A stretch of 64,000 nucleotides of DNA, taken from contig NZ_CP170453.1 in the NCBI RefSeq assembly GCF_042492175.1, forward strand, positions 930,001-994,000. Reading direction: 5' to 3'. The notes under the pieces are model-generated. The model was not told the DNA's origin and did no database searches. It saw nothing but the letters and a program-made list of their open reading frames with translations. This document shows positions 30,065 to 37,881 of the stretch, in pieces. This stretch comes from CAJXSN01 sp947492235 (GTDB lineage: Bacteria > Pseudomonadota > Alphaproteobacteria > Sphingomonadales > Sphingomonadaceae). Position 1 is the first letter of the stretch. Each line of letters begins with the position of its first letter. A program made the position numbers and the translations under genes.

Positions 30065-30856
30065 GTGCGACAATCAGAGCTGCATTACTCTGGCCGTGTA
30101 GCCCTCGTGTCGGGCGGTGGGACGGGCATTGGCCGCGCCGTTGCGCTGGGTCTGGTGAAGGATGGTGCGCGGGTTGCCATCACCGGCCGAACCGAGGCTA
30201 CCTTGCAGGAAACAGCACAATTGTCTGGCGGCCGGATTGATCCGGTGCGGTGCGATATGTCCGATCCAGAGGCCGTGACGCGCGCAATGCAAGAAATCGA
30301 GCAGAACACCGGCCCCGTGGACATTCTGGTGAATGCCGCTGGCCTTTATACGCAAAGCGCGCTCGCCACATTTGACATGGAAGAATGGCGGAAGATCATG
30401 GAGGCTAATCTCTTCGCTCCAGCCTTGGCTATACATCACGTTTTGCCCGGCATGCTGGCAAGGGATTTCGGGCGCATCGTAACTCTGGGAAGCCGCTCCG
30501 CCCATGCTGGCGGAGCCGTCACCTCGGCTTACAGCGCCTCGAAAGCAGGGGTTGAGGGATTGACCCAGAGCGTGGCGCACGAAATCCTGTGGCAGCGCAA
30601 AGGCCGCGCCAATGTGCAGGCCAATGTGCTTTATCCGGGGCAGACCGTAACTGGCTTGTTGGGCACGCAGACCGATAGTCCGGAACGCTATCAGTCACCT
30701 GAGGATGTCTATCCCTTCGTGCGCGCCTTGCTGGATCGCCCGCGCTGGGCGGGAGCCGGACACACGGTGTATCGCCGCAAGATCGTGGCGCGGGGCGGTT
30801 GGCGATTGCGAGCCAAGCAATGGCGGGCAAACCTGCAACAGGCACTCGGCGTATGA
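30065..30856 (+). CDS. Short-chain dehydrogenase/reductase
   Basis: A 263-residue classical SDR beginning with GTG (AGGA 8 nt upstream). The cofactor motif is ALVSGGGTGIGRAVALGL; the structural NNAG-type motif reads VNAAG; the catalytic Ser is in TLGSRSAHAGG and the Tyr/Lys in YSASKAG. It would oxidise or reduce a sugar or other small-molecule alcohol with NAD(P)H. It is coupled by ATGA overlap to a phytanoyl-CoA dioxygenase-type gene, and the pair sits inside the polysaccharide locus, suggesting joint modification of a sugar or lipid part. Confidence 0.85.
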   Translation: MRQSELHYSGRVALVSGGGTGIGRAVALGLVKDGARVAITGRTEATLQETAQLSGGRIDPVRCDMSDPEAVTRAMQEIEQNTGPVDILVNAAGLYTQSALATFDMEEWRKIMEANLFAPALAIHHVLPGMLARDFGRIVTLGSRSAHAGGAVTSAYSASKAGVEGLTQSVAHEILWQRKGRANVQANVLYPGQTVTGLLGTQTDSPERYQSPEDVYPFVRALLDRPRWAGAGHTVYRRKIVARGGWRLRAKQWRANLQQALGV

Positions 30857-31689
30857 CAGATCCGCAAATGCTTGCCCGCGATTTTGCGAAGGACGGCTTT
30901 GTCGGCCCTTTGAGAGCGATTTCAGAGGCCGACGCCGCCTTGGCTGCGGAGGAATTGCGCGCGGAATTGCGCGATGACAATTACTCTGCCCACGCCCGCC
31001 GCAATCGCCATTTCGATCTTCCCTCGGTGCGCAAAGCCGCCACTGCCGAAGCGCTGATCGAAACCGTGAGAGCCGTGTATTCCGGGCAATTGCTGCTGTG
31101 GCGCAGCCACGTCTTCACTGGAAGGCCCGGACGCGGCCTTGGCTGGCACAGCGACCGCTTCACAACCTTGCTGGCGGATTCTGAGGATCATTTGACCGCA
31201 CATCTCGCGCTCACCGATGCGCCTGCGGACAATTGCATGAAAGTGATCCCCGGCAGCCATCTGTGGAGCGAGGAGAAGCGCCAGACAGCCGGATTTCATC
31301 TGATCGAGAAGACAGCGGGCACAGGGTATGGCACGCCCTATTATCAGCGGATGAGCGGCGCTGCCGCGCCCCAAGCGATACCGCTGGCGCCGGGCGAATT
31401 CTTCCTGTTCCACCCCGCCACACTGCACGCTTCGGTCGATCGTCTGGGTGACAACAGCAATCGGAACCCGTTTGTTTCTTTCGCGAAGCGCACTGCCAAA
31501 TCGGTCGTCAGCCGGTTCGAGGGCAAGGGTCTTATTGCCGATCCTCCCCGCCTCGCCATCGGTTTGAGGTTTTGTGATCCGCGCAACACAATCGCGCGAG
31601 AGGCCTTCGATGAAATGAGCGGCCGGGGCACTTCGCCTGCCATGGTTGCAGGGTCCACCTGTCCGGATTTTGCGCTCGACTGGCGCTGA
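30853..31689 (+). CDS. Phytanoyl-CoA dioxygenase family (Fe(II)/2-oxoglutarate) oxygenase
   Basis: A 278-residue protein starting at the ATG that overlaps the SDR stop. The iron ligands are visible as GWHSDRF (His99, Asp101) and LFHPATLHAS (His192). NCMKVIPGSHLWS is the conserved segment between them. Such enzymes hydroxylate carbon chains, and some act on sugars or natural products. Coupling to an SDR suggests hydroxylation followed by oxidation/reduction of the same substrate. It converges with a sulfotransferase gene; the stops are adjacent. Confidence 0.8.
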   Translation: MTDPQMLARDFAKDGFVGPLRAISEADAALAAEELRAELRDDNYSAHARRNRHFDLPSVRKAATAEALIETVRAVYSGQLLLWRSHVFTGRPGRGLGWHSDRFTTLLADSEDHLTAHLALTDAPADNCMKVIPGSHLWSEEKRQTAGFHLIEKTAGTGYGTPYYQRMSGAAAPQAIPLAPGEFFLFHPATLHASVDRLGDNSNRNPFVSFAKRTAKSVVSRFEGKGLIADPPRLAIGLRFCDPRNTIAREAFDEMSGRGTSPAMVAGSTCPDFALDWR

Positions 31690-32592
31690 CTAGTCCGCCG
31701 CGCTCGAATAGCCGTATCGCGCCATGACCGGGGCGCATAACACACCTGTCAGCCTGCGCTCCCAAGCCGGGAGTGCAGTGTGCCAGCGCGTATCGAGCAC
31801 GGGGGCTTCGATCCCGTCAACTTCCCACCGCATACTGTTGCCTGACAAGGCGTGACCTGTCCCGCCGCCGGTCGAGTTCGGCGGGGGCGTATCGCCACCG
31901 GCAATCTGAGTCACCAGCTCGTGCAGCACGCCCGGGTCGGTGGACAGATCCTCATACCGCACCAGCGCGTATTCTGCGCGGTGACGAAGTTTGTCAGAGG
32001 CGACATTGATCGCATTCCACTCGGTGCAGGAACGCAGAACACCATTCTGACGAAGCGCATCGGGGCTGCGCCGGGAATAGCGGCGAGAATACACCACGGC
32101 ACGCGGATCGCGCACAAGGTGGATGACCACGGTCCTGCCAGACCATGCGTCAATCGCGAGATCGACATGCGCCGGGTCTTTGCTGCTGTCGATCAGATAG
32201 TCGCCGGATCCGAAGGCCTCGGCTTGCGCATAAATTTGCGACAGTAGCGAGACATATTGTGCCCGCGCTTCGTCATAGCGGGACGAGGGAATTCCCAGCA
32301 GCCGATGCGCCCAATGGTGCCGGTTGCGCTCAACCGCATTGCGTAGAGCCTCGGCTTCATTTGGCCCTTTACCGATTGCTTGCCGCACCCGGCCCAACGC
32401 CGCCTGCCAGAATGGGCAATCCTGCGCCGCCTTTCCGCAGGAGCAAGTGTCTCCGCGCAGGAAACCGCGGCTCCACGCATATTTTACCTCACCCAGACCC
32501 AGCGCGTCCAAGCGTCGGGCCAGCAGCATTTCGAGCATTGTGCTGCCCGATCGGCCATATCCGGCGATGCAAACCAGTGTCTTGTTCATCAC
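31690..32592 (-). CDS. Sulfotransferase domain protein
   Basis: A 300-residue PAPS-dependent sulfotransferase-like protein. The 5'-phosphosulfate loop is CIAGYGRSGSTMLEMLL and the 3'-phosphate motif is VVIHLVRDPRAVVYSRRYSRR, followed by YALVRYEDLSTDPGVLHEL. A small Cys cluster (TCSCGKAAQDCPFW) lies in between. It is the last gene of a five-gene minus-strand run (flippase, GT2, GT4, Wzy-like, sulfotransferase), 24 bp after the Wzy-like gene. It is the second sulfotransferase of the locus and differs in type from the one at 28280. Confidence 0.82.
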   Translation of the reverse strand: MMNKTLVCIAGYGRSGSTMLEMLLARRLDALGLGEVKYAWSRGFLRGDTCSCGKAAQDCPFWQAALGRVRQAIGKGPNEAEALRNAVERNRHHWAHRLLGIPSSRYDEARAQYVSLLSQIYAQAEAFGSGDYLIDSSKDPAHVDLAIDAWSGRTVVIHLVRDPRAVVYSRRYSRRSPDALRQNGVLRSCTEWNAINVASDKLRHRAEYALVRYEDLSTDPGVLHELVTQIAGGDTPPPNSTGGGTGHALSGNSMRWEVDGIEAPVLDTRWHTALPAWERRLTGVLCAPVMARYGYSSAAD

Positions 32593-32616
32593 GGATCGGT
32601 CATCCTGACGTCACCG

Positions 32617-33870
32617 TCAGGGTGCCTGCGCCCATCGTTCTGCCACTGGGATCGAATCGGCATCGTGGTGACGATAGACCAACCATCCCATCAGCAGCCC
32701 GGTGCCGATCATAAAACCCACGCTGGCCAGCGCCACATTGACCATAAGCGATATGGCCAGCGTTGCGAAAACCCAGCAGTCGAAGCCGGAGCTTTGGCGG
32801 GCAGGGTCGACCGTGCGGGCGAACATGGCAAAGACATAGACCAGCAAGGCCACTCCCCCGAAAATGCCCATCCGGTAGAACGCATCGACATAGGCATTGT
32901 GGGCGGTGACATGGATGTAGCCCGTCCGCTCCAAACCGGAGATGACATGCTCCTCTATGCCGATATGGTAGACAGGGCGGATCGTCTCCGTGCCGAACCC
33001 GACACCAGTGCCCCAACTGGCCAGAAGCCGCTCATACACATCCCGCCAGAAGAGTAGCCGGATGCCGGTATTGTAGTCCCACCACCATATGGCTTGGGCA
33101 TAGAATTGCGCGGCGAAGGCCACCACGAACAGGCCTAGAAACACGCCAGCAGCGATCATCTTTCCAAATTGCGGCAGAGCCAGCAGCGCGATCATTGCCG
33201 ACACAACGAGAACGGATTGAAACGAGCCAGCCGACAGCAGCAGCAGTGCTGCGACCAGAAACCGCACCAAGGCCGGGCGGTTCTCATTGAACACCACCAG
33301 ATGGGCGATGATCACCACGGCGATCATATCCGCATTGATGAGCTGCGAGATACCGAACCCGGATCCGTCGGTGGTTCTCTGCCCGGAAAGAGCGAGCGCA
33401 ATCTTGCTGGCCAAGGCAGCGATCAGAACGCATATTTCCAGCGCACGCCAACCCGGCCTGTCTTGTTCTATCTGCGACCAGATATGCGCGCAGGCTGGCA
33501 CGAGAGCGACCAGAAACACAGTATAGAATGCTTGCTGGACAATGGCCGATTGCTGGTAAAGCAGGGTGATCCCGCGATGCATTATCCCCGCCCAGGACAG
33601 GGCGACGTAGACCATCCCGATAGCCGCCAGCAGGATGAGGGAGAACTGTATGTATCGGCGGCCATAGATCAGAGCGAGAGCCACGGTTGCTGCCGCCGGA
33701 ACGGCGAGCGCGGCGACACCGGCATCACGCAGCCAAGGGAAGAGGCACGCGTAGAACAGCATCAGCGCCGCGAGCAGCAATTCTCCGGCGCTTGTCTGTG
33801 CGTGCTCTTGCTGGGGCGGCGCGGTTTCGGCAGATGTCAGTTGCTGGGGGGTCAGGGTTCTCGATATCAT
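32617..33870 (-). CDS. O-antigen polymerase/ligase-like membrane protein (Wzy type)
   Basis: A 417-residue polytopic membrane protein with ten or more hydrophobic segments and a large periplasmic loop. The loop includes IRLLFWRDVYERLLASWGTGVGFGTETI and HVTAHNAYVDAFYRMGIFGGVALLVYVFAM, the pattern of Wzy/WaaL proteins (His-Asn in the last loop). In an operon directly with a flippase and glycosyltransferases, it is the likely polymerase of the repeat unit. Its ATG overlaps the GT4 stop by 4 nt. It is one of three proteins of this superfamily in the window. Confidence 0.8.
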   Translation of the reverse strand: MISRTLTPQQLTSAETAPPQQEHAQTSAGELLLAALMLFYACLFPWLRDAGVAALAVPAAATVALALIYGRRYIQFSLILLAAIGMVYVALSWAGIMHRGITLLYQQSAIVQQAFYTVFLVALVPACAHIWSQIEQDRPGWRALEICVLIAALASKIALALSGQRTTDGSGFGISQLINADMIAVVIIAHLVVFNENRPALVRFLVAALLLLSAGSFQSVLVVSAMIALLALPQFGKMIAAGVFLGLFVVAFAAQFYAQAIWWWDYNTGIRLLFWRDVYERLLASWGTGVGFGTETIRPVYHIGIEEHVISGLERTGYIHVTAHNAYVDAFYRMGIFGGVALLVYVFAMFARTVDPARQSSGFDCWVFATLAISLMVNVALASVGFMIGTGLLMGWLVYRHHDADSIPVAERWAQAP

Positions 33871-35090
33871 GATCGGCTCCCGAGCCCTGTGGCCGGCGCT
33901 TGAGCCACTTCCCCCAATGCTGCGCGGTAGATGTCTTCCAACTTGCCCAAATTTATTTCCGCGGTGTGGTGTTGCAGATACGCGCCGTGCGCTGCCTCGG
34001 CGAGCCTGCCGCGCTCGTCATCGGAACCCATCAGTTGTCGGACAGCGCCCGACAATGCGTCGATATTACCCGGCTCGACAAGACGGGCCAGCCTGCCTTC
34101 CCCGGCAATTTCGCGCAAGCTACCAAGATCGCTGGCAATCACCGGCAATTTACGGGCAAACGCCTCCACCATCGTGCGCGGGAATCCTTCATACCAGAGC
34201 GACGGCATAACGAGCAGGCTGGCGCAGCGCATCTTGCTGGCTACCTCTTCCGCCGAGCAATACCCGGCAAAGCGAACATTGGGCGGTGCCCCCGCTTTCA
34301 GTTCAGCCTCCAGCGGTCCGGTCCCAATGATTGCCAGAGCGATATCGGGAAGCGCACGCCATGCTTCGATCAACTCCCGCAAACCTTTTTCTGCCGACAG
34401 ACGTCCAACATAAATCACGCCGGTCCGGCCGGTTCCCTTGTCCATCGGCGTCTCCGGCGGAACGGGCGCTGACTCGAGAAAATTGCCCTTCACCACAACG
34501 CGTTCGGCCGGTAATCCTCCGGCGATCATCTTCTGGCGGGCGAATTCGGAAAGCGCGATGAAGCGGTGGACACCGTTAAGCCATTGCCGACTGCCGATTG
34601 TGGCGCGCTGCATCCGGATGCTGGCCAGTGAGCCAGCCAGAGAGCCGCGATAACAACGATGTATCAGCGCCCATTTCCGGCCACCCGAAACGCATTTCTC
34701 GCATACCTCGCCATCGCGCAGGAATGTAGCGGCAGCACAGAGCAGGCGGTAATTGTGGAGGGTCTGCACCACAGCCACACCGCGTCGGGCGGCCGTCAGG
34801 TGGATGGTTGGCGAGAGCAGAGGAAAGAAATTGTGGACATGGACTATGCCCGCCCCCGTCTCGTCGAGCAGTCGCTCCAGCCATGCGCCGGACTTTTCGC
34901 TGCCCGACGCAGCGGCAAAGCTGGCCATACTCCCCGAGAGGCCGGCTATGTCGGCATTGTCCATCTCGCGCAGCGATACGTCGTGACCAGCCGATGCCAG
35001 CAACGCATATTCGGCGGCGACCACCGCTTCCTCTCCGCCCGTCTGACGGTAGCGGTTATGCAGTTTCAGTATCGGAGGAAGGCCGCTCAT
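33867..35090 (-). CDS. Glycosyltransferase family 4
   Basis: A 407-residue GT-B glycosyltransferase. The N-terminal domain shows LKLHNRYRQTGGEEAVVAAE and GIVHVHNFFPLLSPTIH; the C-terminal group 1 domain shows VIYVGRLSAEKGLRELIEAW, FAGYCSAEEVASKM and the sugar-nucleotide EX7E motif in MPSLWYEGFPRTMVEAFARKL. It has ATGA overlaps at both ends, with the GT2 upstream and the Wzy-like gene downstream, marking a tightly coupled operon for repeat-unit assembly. Confidence 0.9.
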   Translation of the reverse strand: MSGLPPILKLHNRYRQTGGEEAVVAAEYALLASAGHDVSLREMDNADIAGLSGSMASFAAASGSEKSGAWLERLLDETGAGIVHVHNFFPLLSPTIHLTAARRGVAVVQTLHNYRLLCAAATFLRDGEVCEKCVSGGRKWALIHRCYRGSLAGSLASIRMQRATIGSRQWLNGVHRFIALSEFARQKMIAGGLPAERVVVKGNFLESAPVPPETPMDKGTGRTGVIYVGRLSAEKGLRELIEAWRALPDIALAIIGTGPLEAELKAGAPPNVRFAGYCSAEEVASKMRCASLLVMPSLWYEGFPRTMVEAFARKLPVIASDLGSLREIAGEGRLARLVEPGNIDALSGAVRQLMGSDDERGRLAEAAHGAYLQHHTAEINLGKLEDIYRAALGEVAQAPATGLGSRS

Positions 35091-35953
35091 CGATAATCGC
35101 TCCGCGCGCGTTTGCCCGACAGCGTGCGGTAGAGATTGGCGGCCAACAGCAGGGCCTTTTTCCCAAGAACCGTCTGAATGCGGGCAGCGAGGGCTGAGCG
35201 GAACTGGAGTGCAGCGAGCCAGTGCGGTCGGATGGGCTTGACCCCCAATTCGCGGCGCGCCTTCTCCACTTCAGCATAGCAAGCCACCCGCGAGGCAACG
35301 CTGCTCGACAGGCCACCGGCGGCCATCCGCGCCACCGGAAAGGGCGCATGGAAAAACCGGGTTCGCGGGTCGAGCGCGCTGCGCAGCATGAAATGCGCGT
35401 CGCCTGCAATTGCGTATTCTGCCGAGAACGGGCCGAAAGCGGAAAACAAATCGCGGTGGTGGAGCAGGCCTGTATGCGAAAGCGAAAAATCCGTGGCGAG
35501 GTCATGCTGGTCGCCAGGCATCGCTTGTTCGCCAAACCGCTCAATAATCTCGTCACCGGCGACGAATTCGGTGACTCCGAAAACAAAAGCGAGCTGCGGT
35601 GCCGTGACCGGAAGCCGGGCGCAGCGCTCGGCAAGGAGGCGCAGGGTGTCGGGAGTGGCGAGCTGGTCGTCCGCACCAAGAAACATAATCCATTCGCCGC
35701 GCGCATGCGGGAGGAGCTTGTTCCATGCATCGTAAGGCCCCCCATCGGGTCCAAAGATACGATGCGCCACAAGATGGTCGCTCGCTTCGACAATTGCATG
35801 TGTGCCGTCGGTCGATCCTCCATCCGCAATCAGGACCTCGTATAGCCCCGCCTTTTGACGGGCGATGCTATCGAGGCATCGTTGCAGTGGCTCCGCCGCG
35901 TTGTAGGTTGCGATAAGGATCGAGAATTTTGGGGGTTGTGTGCTTGGGTTCAT
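35087..35953 (-). CDS. Glycosyltransferase family 2
   Basis: A 288-residue GT2 enzyme. I start at MNPSTQPPKFSILIATYN (35953), which overlaps the flippase stop as ATGA; the open frame extends much further upstream but only as an out-of-frame shadow of the flippase gene. Motifs are VLIADGGSTDGTHAIVEA, RIFGPDGGPYDAWN and MFLGADDQLATPD. The GPDGGPYDAWNK segment is typical of WcaA/colanic-type GT2 enzymes. It lies second in the flippase operon. Confidence 0.88.
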   Translation of the reverse strand: MNPSTQPPKFSILIATYNAAEPLQRCLDSIARQKAGLYEVLIADGGSTDGTHAIVEASDHLVAHRIFGPDGGPYDAWNKLLPHARGEWIMFLGADDQLATPDTLRLLAERCARLPVTAPQLAFVFGVTEFVAGDEIIERFGEQAMPGDQHDLATDFSLSHTGLLHHRDLFSAFGPFSAEYAIAGDAHFMLRSALDPRTRFFHAPFPVARMAAGGLSSSVASRVACYAEVEKARRELGVKPIRPHWLAALQFRSALAARIQTVLGKKALLLAANLYRTLSGKRARSDYR

Positions 35954-37242
35954 GGCGCGGCCCCGCCCTGATTTGTCCGCGCCCGCACTTGCCGCAGAAT
36001 GGCAAGCTGGGCTGCGCGCGCCAGAAAGGCTGCCGCACCGGGCATGGCAGAAGCCCAGACAGGACCTGCCAGCCATCCGGCCACAAGGCTCGCCACCACA
36101 CCCAAGATGCCCAGCGGCAAAATTGTGTTGCGGAGAACTTTTTCGTGGCCAAGCAAGGTCAGCTCGGTTCCGGCAGGGCCCAGTACGAGCGCGGCACAAA
36201 ACCCGGCTGCGGCCCATGGCAAAGCCTGCGCGCCTGCCAGGAAGTCCGGTCCTGCGAGCGCCAGGATGCCGGGTCCGAGGAGAACAATAGCGGCATAGGC
36301 GGCCACGCCCGACATTCCCATGATCAGGCGCAGCGAACCCAGCGTTCGGGCAAATCCCGCCCTGTCCCCTTCCGCCTGCAGTGTCGCCAGCCGCGGGATG
36401 AAGATGGAGGGAATGGTCGCCGTGACGAGCGAGACCAGACCGGCGATCCGCAAGACCAGATTGAGCACCCCGACGTCGGAAGAGGACAGAACCAGCGGGA
36501 GAAATGCGATTGCACCCATCGCCGTCAGAAACTGCCCCGTCTCGATTTGCGCAAACACAAACCGGCGCTGCTTCCACGGCGCGGGATCGGACCGCCGGGC
36601 GAAGCGGCAGCCGGGAAGCTGGTGTTGGAGCCCGGCGTATGCAGCAGCGGCGGCTACAGCGAGCGTGGCGATGTAGAGCACTATAGCTCCCCACAAGTCG
36701 GCGTCGCCACCGAGCAGAAAGAGAATACACAAACCGATGGCGAGACCGGGCACCAGGACAAATTCGAGCGCGGTTGCCCGGCCCGGCAGCCCCAAGGCCT
36801 TGGCCGTCGAGGTCGCGGTTCGGATCGTCAGCAAAAGGAACGCTGCAGCTGCGGCGAAGAGCATATCCATGATCGCCCCTCCCGCGCCGGTTATTGCTCG
36901 GAAGGCAAGAACGCCCAGACCCGAAACGGCGAGAAGGCCGAAGAGACGCGCAGCATTGGCGGCCATCATCGAGCGGATGAGTGGCCCCACCGCAGCCCTT
37001 CTCGCCCGGGCAAGCATCGGCGGAATTTCGTGAAGGACCAGTTGCGGGAAGCCCCACAATGCGATGATTGTCAGACCGGTCGCCCAACTGATTGCTGCAA
37101 AAAACCGTCCTGCATCGCCCGCGCCCAAGAGGGCCGAAAGAAGCGTTGCCAGCGCGAATGACAGGGCAGCGCCCGCCATCCGCAAACCGGTAATAGCCGC
37201 CGTCGCGGAAACCTCGCGCATATGGGCCCGTGGGGCACGCAT
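35950..37242 (-). CDS. Oligosaccharide flippase (Wzx-like, MATE/MVF superfamily)
   Basis: A 430-residue membrane protein with about twelve hydrophobic segments in the Wzx pattern: ITGLRMAGAALSFALATLLSALLGAGDAGRFFAAISWA at the N-terminus, then LPLVLSSSDVGVLNLVLRIAGLVSLVTATIPSIFIPRLA. It would flip lipid-linked repeat units to the periplasm. It is first gene of the minus-strand operon and is divergent from the beta-helix gene pair; the ~207-bp gap between them contains an AT-rich palindrome. A second ATG seven codons in is possible. Confidence 0.82.
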   Translation of the reverse strand: MRAPRAHMREVSATAAITGLRMAGAALSFALATLLSALLGAGDAGRFFAAISWATGLTIIALWGFPQLVLHEIPPMLARARRAAVGPLIRSMMAANAARLFGLLAVSGLGVLAFRAITGAGGAIMDMLFAAAAAFLLLTIRTATSTAKALGLPGRATALEFVLVPGLAIGLCILFLLGGDADLWGAIVLYIATLAVAAAAAYAGLQHQLPGCRFARRSDPAPWKQRRFVFAQIETGQFLTAMGAIAFLPLVLSSSDVGVLNLVLRIAGLVSLVTATIPSIFIPRLATLQAEGDRAGFARTLGSLRLIMGMSGVAAYAAIVLLGPGILALAGPDFLAGAQALPWAAAGFCAALVLGPAGTELTLLGHEKVLRNTILPLGILGVVASLVAGWLAGPVWASAMPGAAAFLARAAQLAILRQVRARTNQGGAAP

Positions 37243-37376
37243 TGTGTGTCCAGCTTCCCTTCGATCCAGTGTTTGCAGGCATCGCAGGACAGTGCCGTCT
37301 TCTCAAGCCCGATTGCGTGTTCCCCCACGGCTCCGGCACATGCAGCTTCTCCGGCACGGCGCCCTTGGATTAATCT

Positions 37377-37389
37377 ATTTGGTACAAAT
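37377..37389. promoter_or_regulatory. AT-rich palindrome between flippase and beta-helix genes
   Basis: ATTTG-GTA-CAAAT forms a perfect 5-bp inverted repeat with a 3-nt centre in a locally AT-rich part of the divergent intergenic region (about 60 bp before the 37450 start). It is a candidate operator or promoter element. No consensus match was established. Confidence 0.3.
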
Positions 37390-37449
37390 CATTTTCCTAC
37401 AGAACCTTCGATGTATAGTTGGTTGCCTTCCCGATTCGGAAGGACCCCC

Positions 37450-37881
37450 ATGCCAGCACCCCGTATTACCACCCCCGCCGGTTTCGCTCCGGCTTTCGCG
37501 ATCGGATATTCCGATCCTGCGAACCGTCTGGTGCAGATCACCGAAGCCAATCCGCTTCCGGTCGCGCTTGCAGCCGGCGCCGGACAGGCCGCCGTTCTGG
37601 CCGGGACACAATCGACCTCCGGGTTGGCCGGCCCTTTCACGCCCGCAAGCTCTGCTCCGATTGCGGTATCGCTGTCAGGCGATTGGGCAGGCGAGGTGCG
37701 CCTGAAAAGGTCTGTCGACGGCGGCGCCACTCTGCATAATTTACGGGTCGTCGGCCTCGATTGGGGTGTATTGACCCAGAACGGAGTCGAGCAGATCTGG
37801 TCGGAGAGCGACGGCGAAGCGACCTTCTGGCTTGAGTTCGCTCTGAACTCCGGCTCATGCATCTACCGGGTGTCGCAATGA
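37450..37881 (+). CDS. Hypothetical protein, small, coupled to beta-helix protein
   Basis: A 143-residue protein starting at MPAPRITTPAGF (AGGA about 6 nt upstream); upstream frame extension has no such site. No signal peptide is evident. The second half contains SLSGDWAGEVRLKRSVDGGATLHNLRVVGLDWG and IWSESDGEATFWLEFAL; RSVDGGAT resembles an Asp-box (SxDxGxT) and a beta-sandwich is likely. Similar short proteins occur with phage-like structural genes, to my recollection; this is not verified. Its stop overlaps the next start as ATGA, so it works with the beta-helix protein. Confidence 0.55.
   Translation: MPAPRITTPAGFAPAFAIGYSDPANRLVQITEANPLPVALAAGAGQAAVLAGTQSTSGLAGPFTPASSAPIAVSLSGDWAGEVRLKRSVDGGATLHNLRVVGLDWGVLTQNGVEQIWSESDGEATFWLEFALNSGSCIYRVSQ

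Noticed and set aside
35954..37357. Long N-terminal extension of the GT2 at 35087-35953
   Set aside because: The extension overlaps the flippase gene in another frame and has no GT-like content; the GT2 family start at MNPSTQPPKFSIL fits the ATGA overlap.
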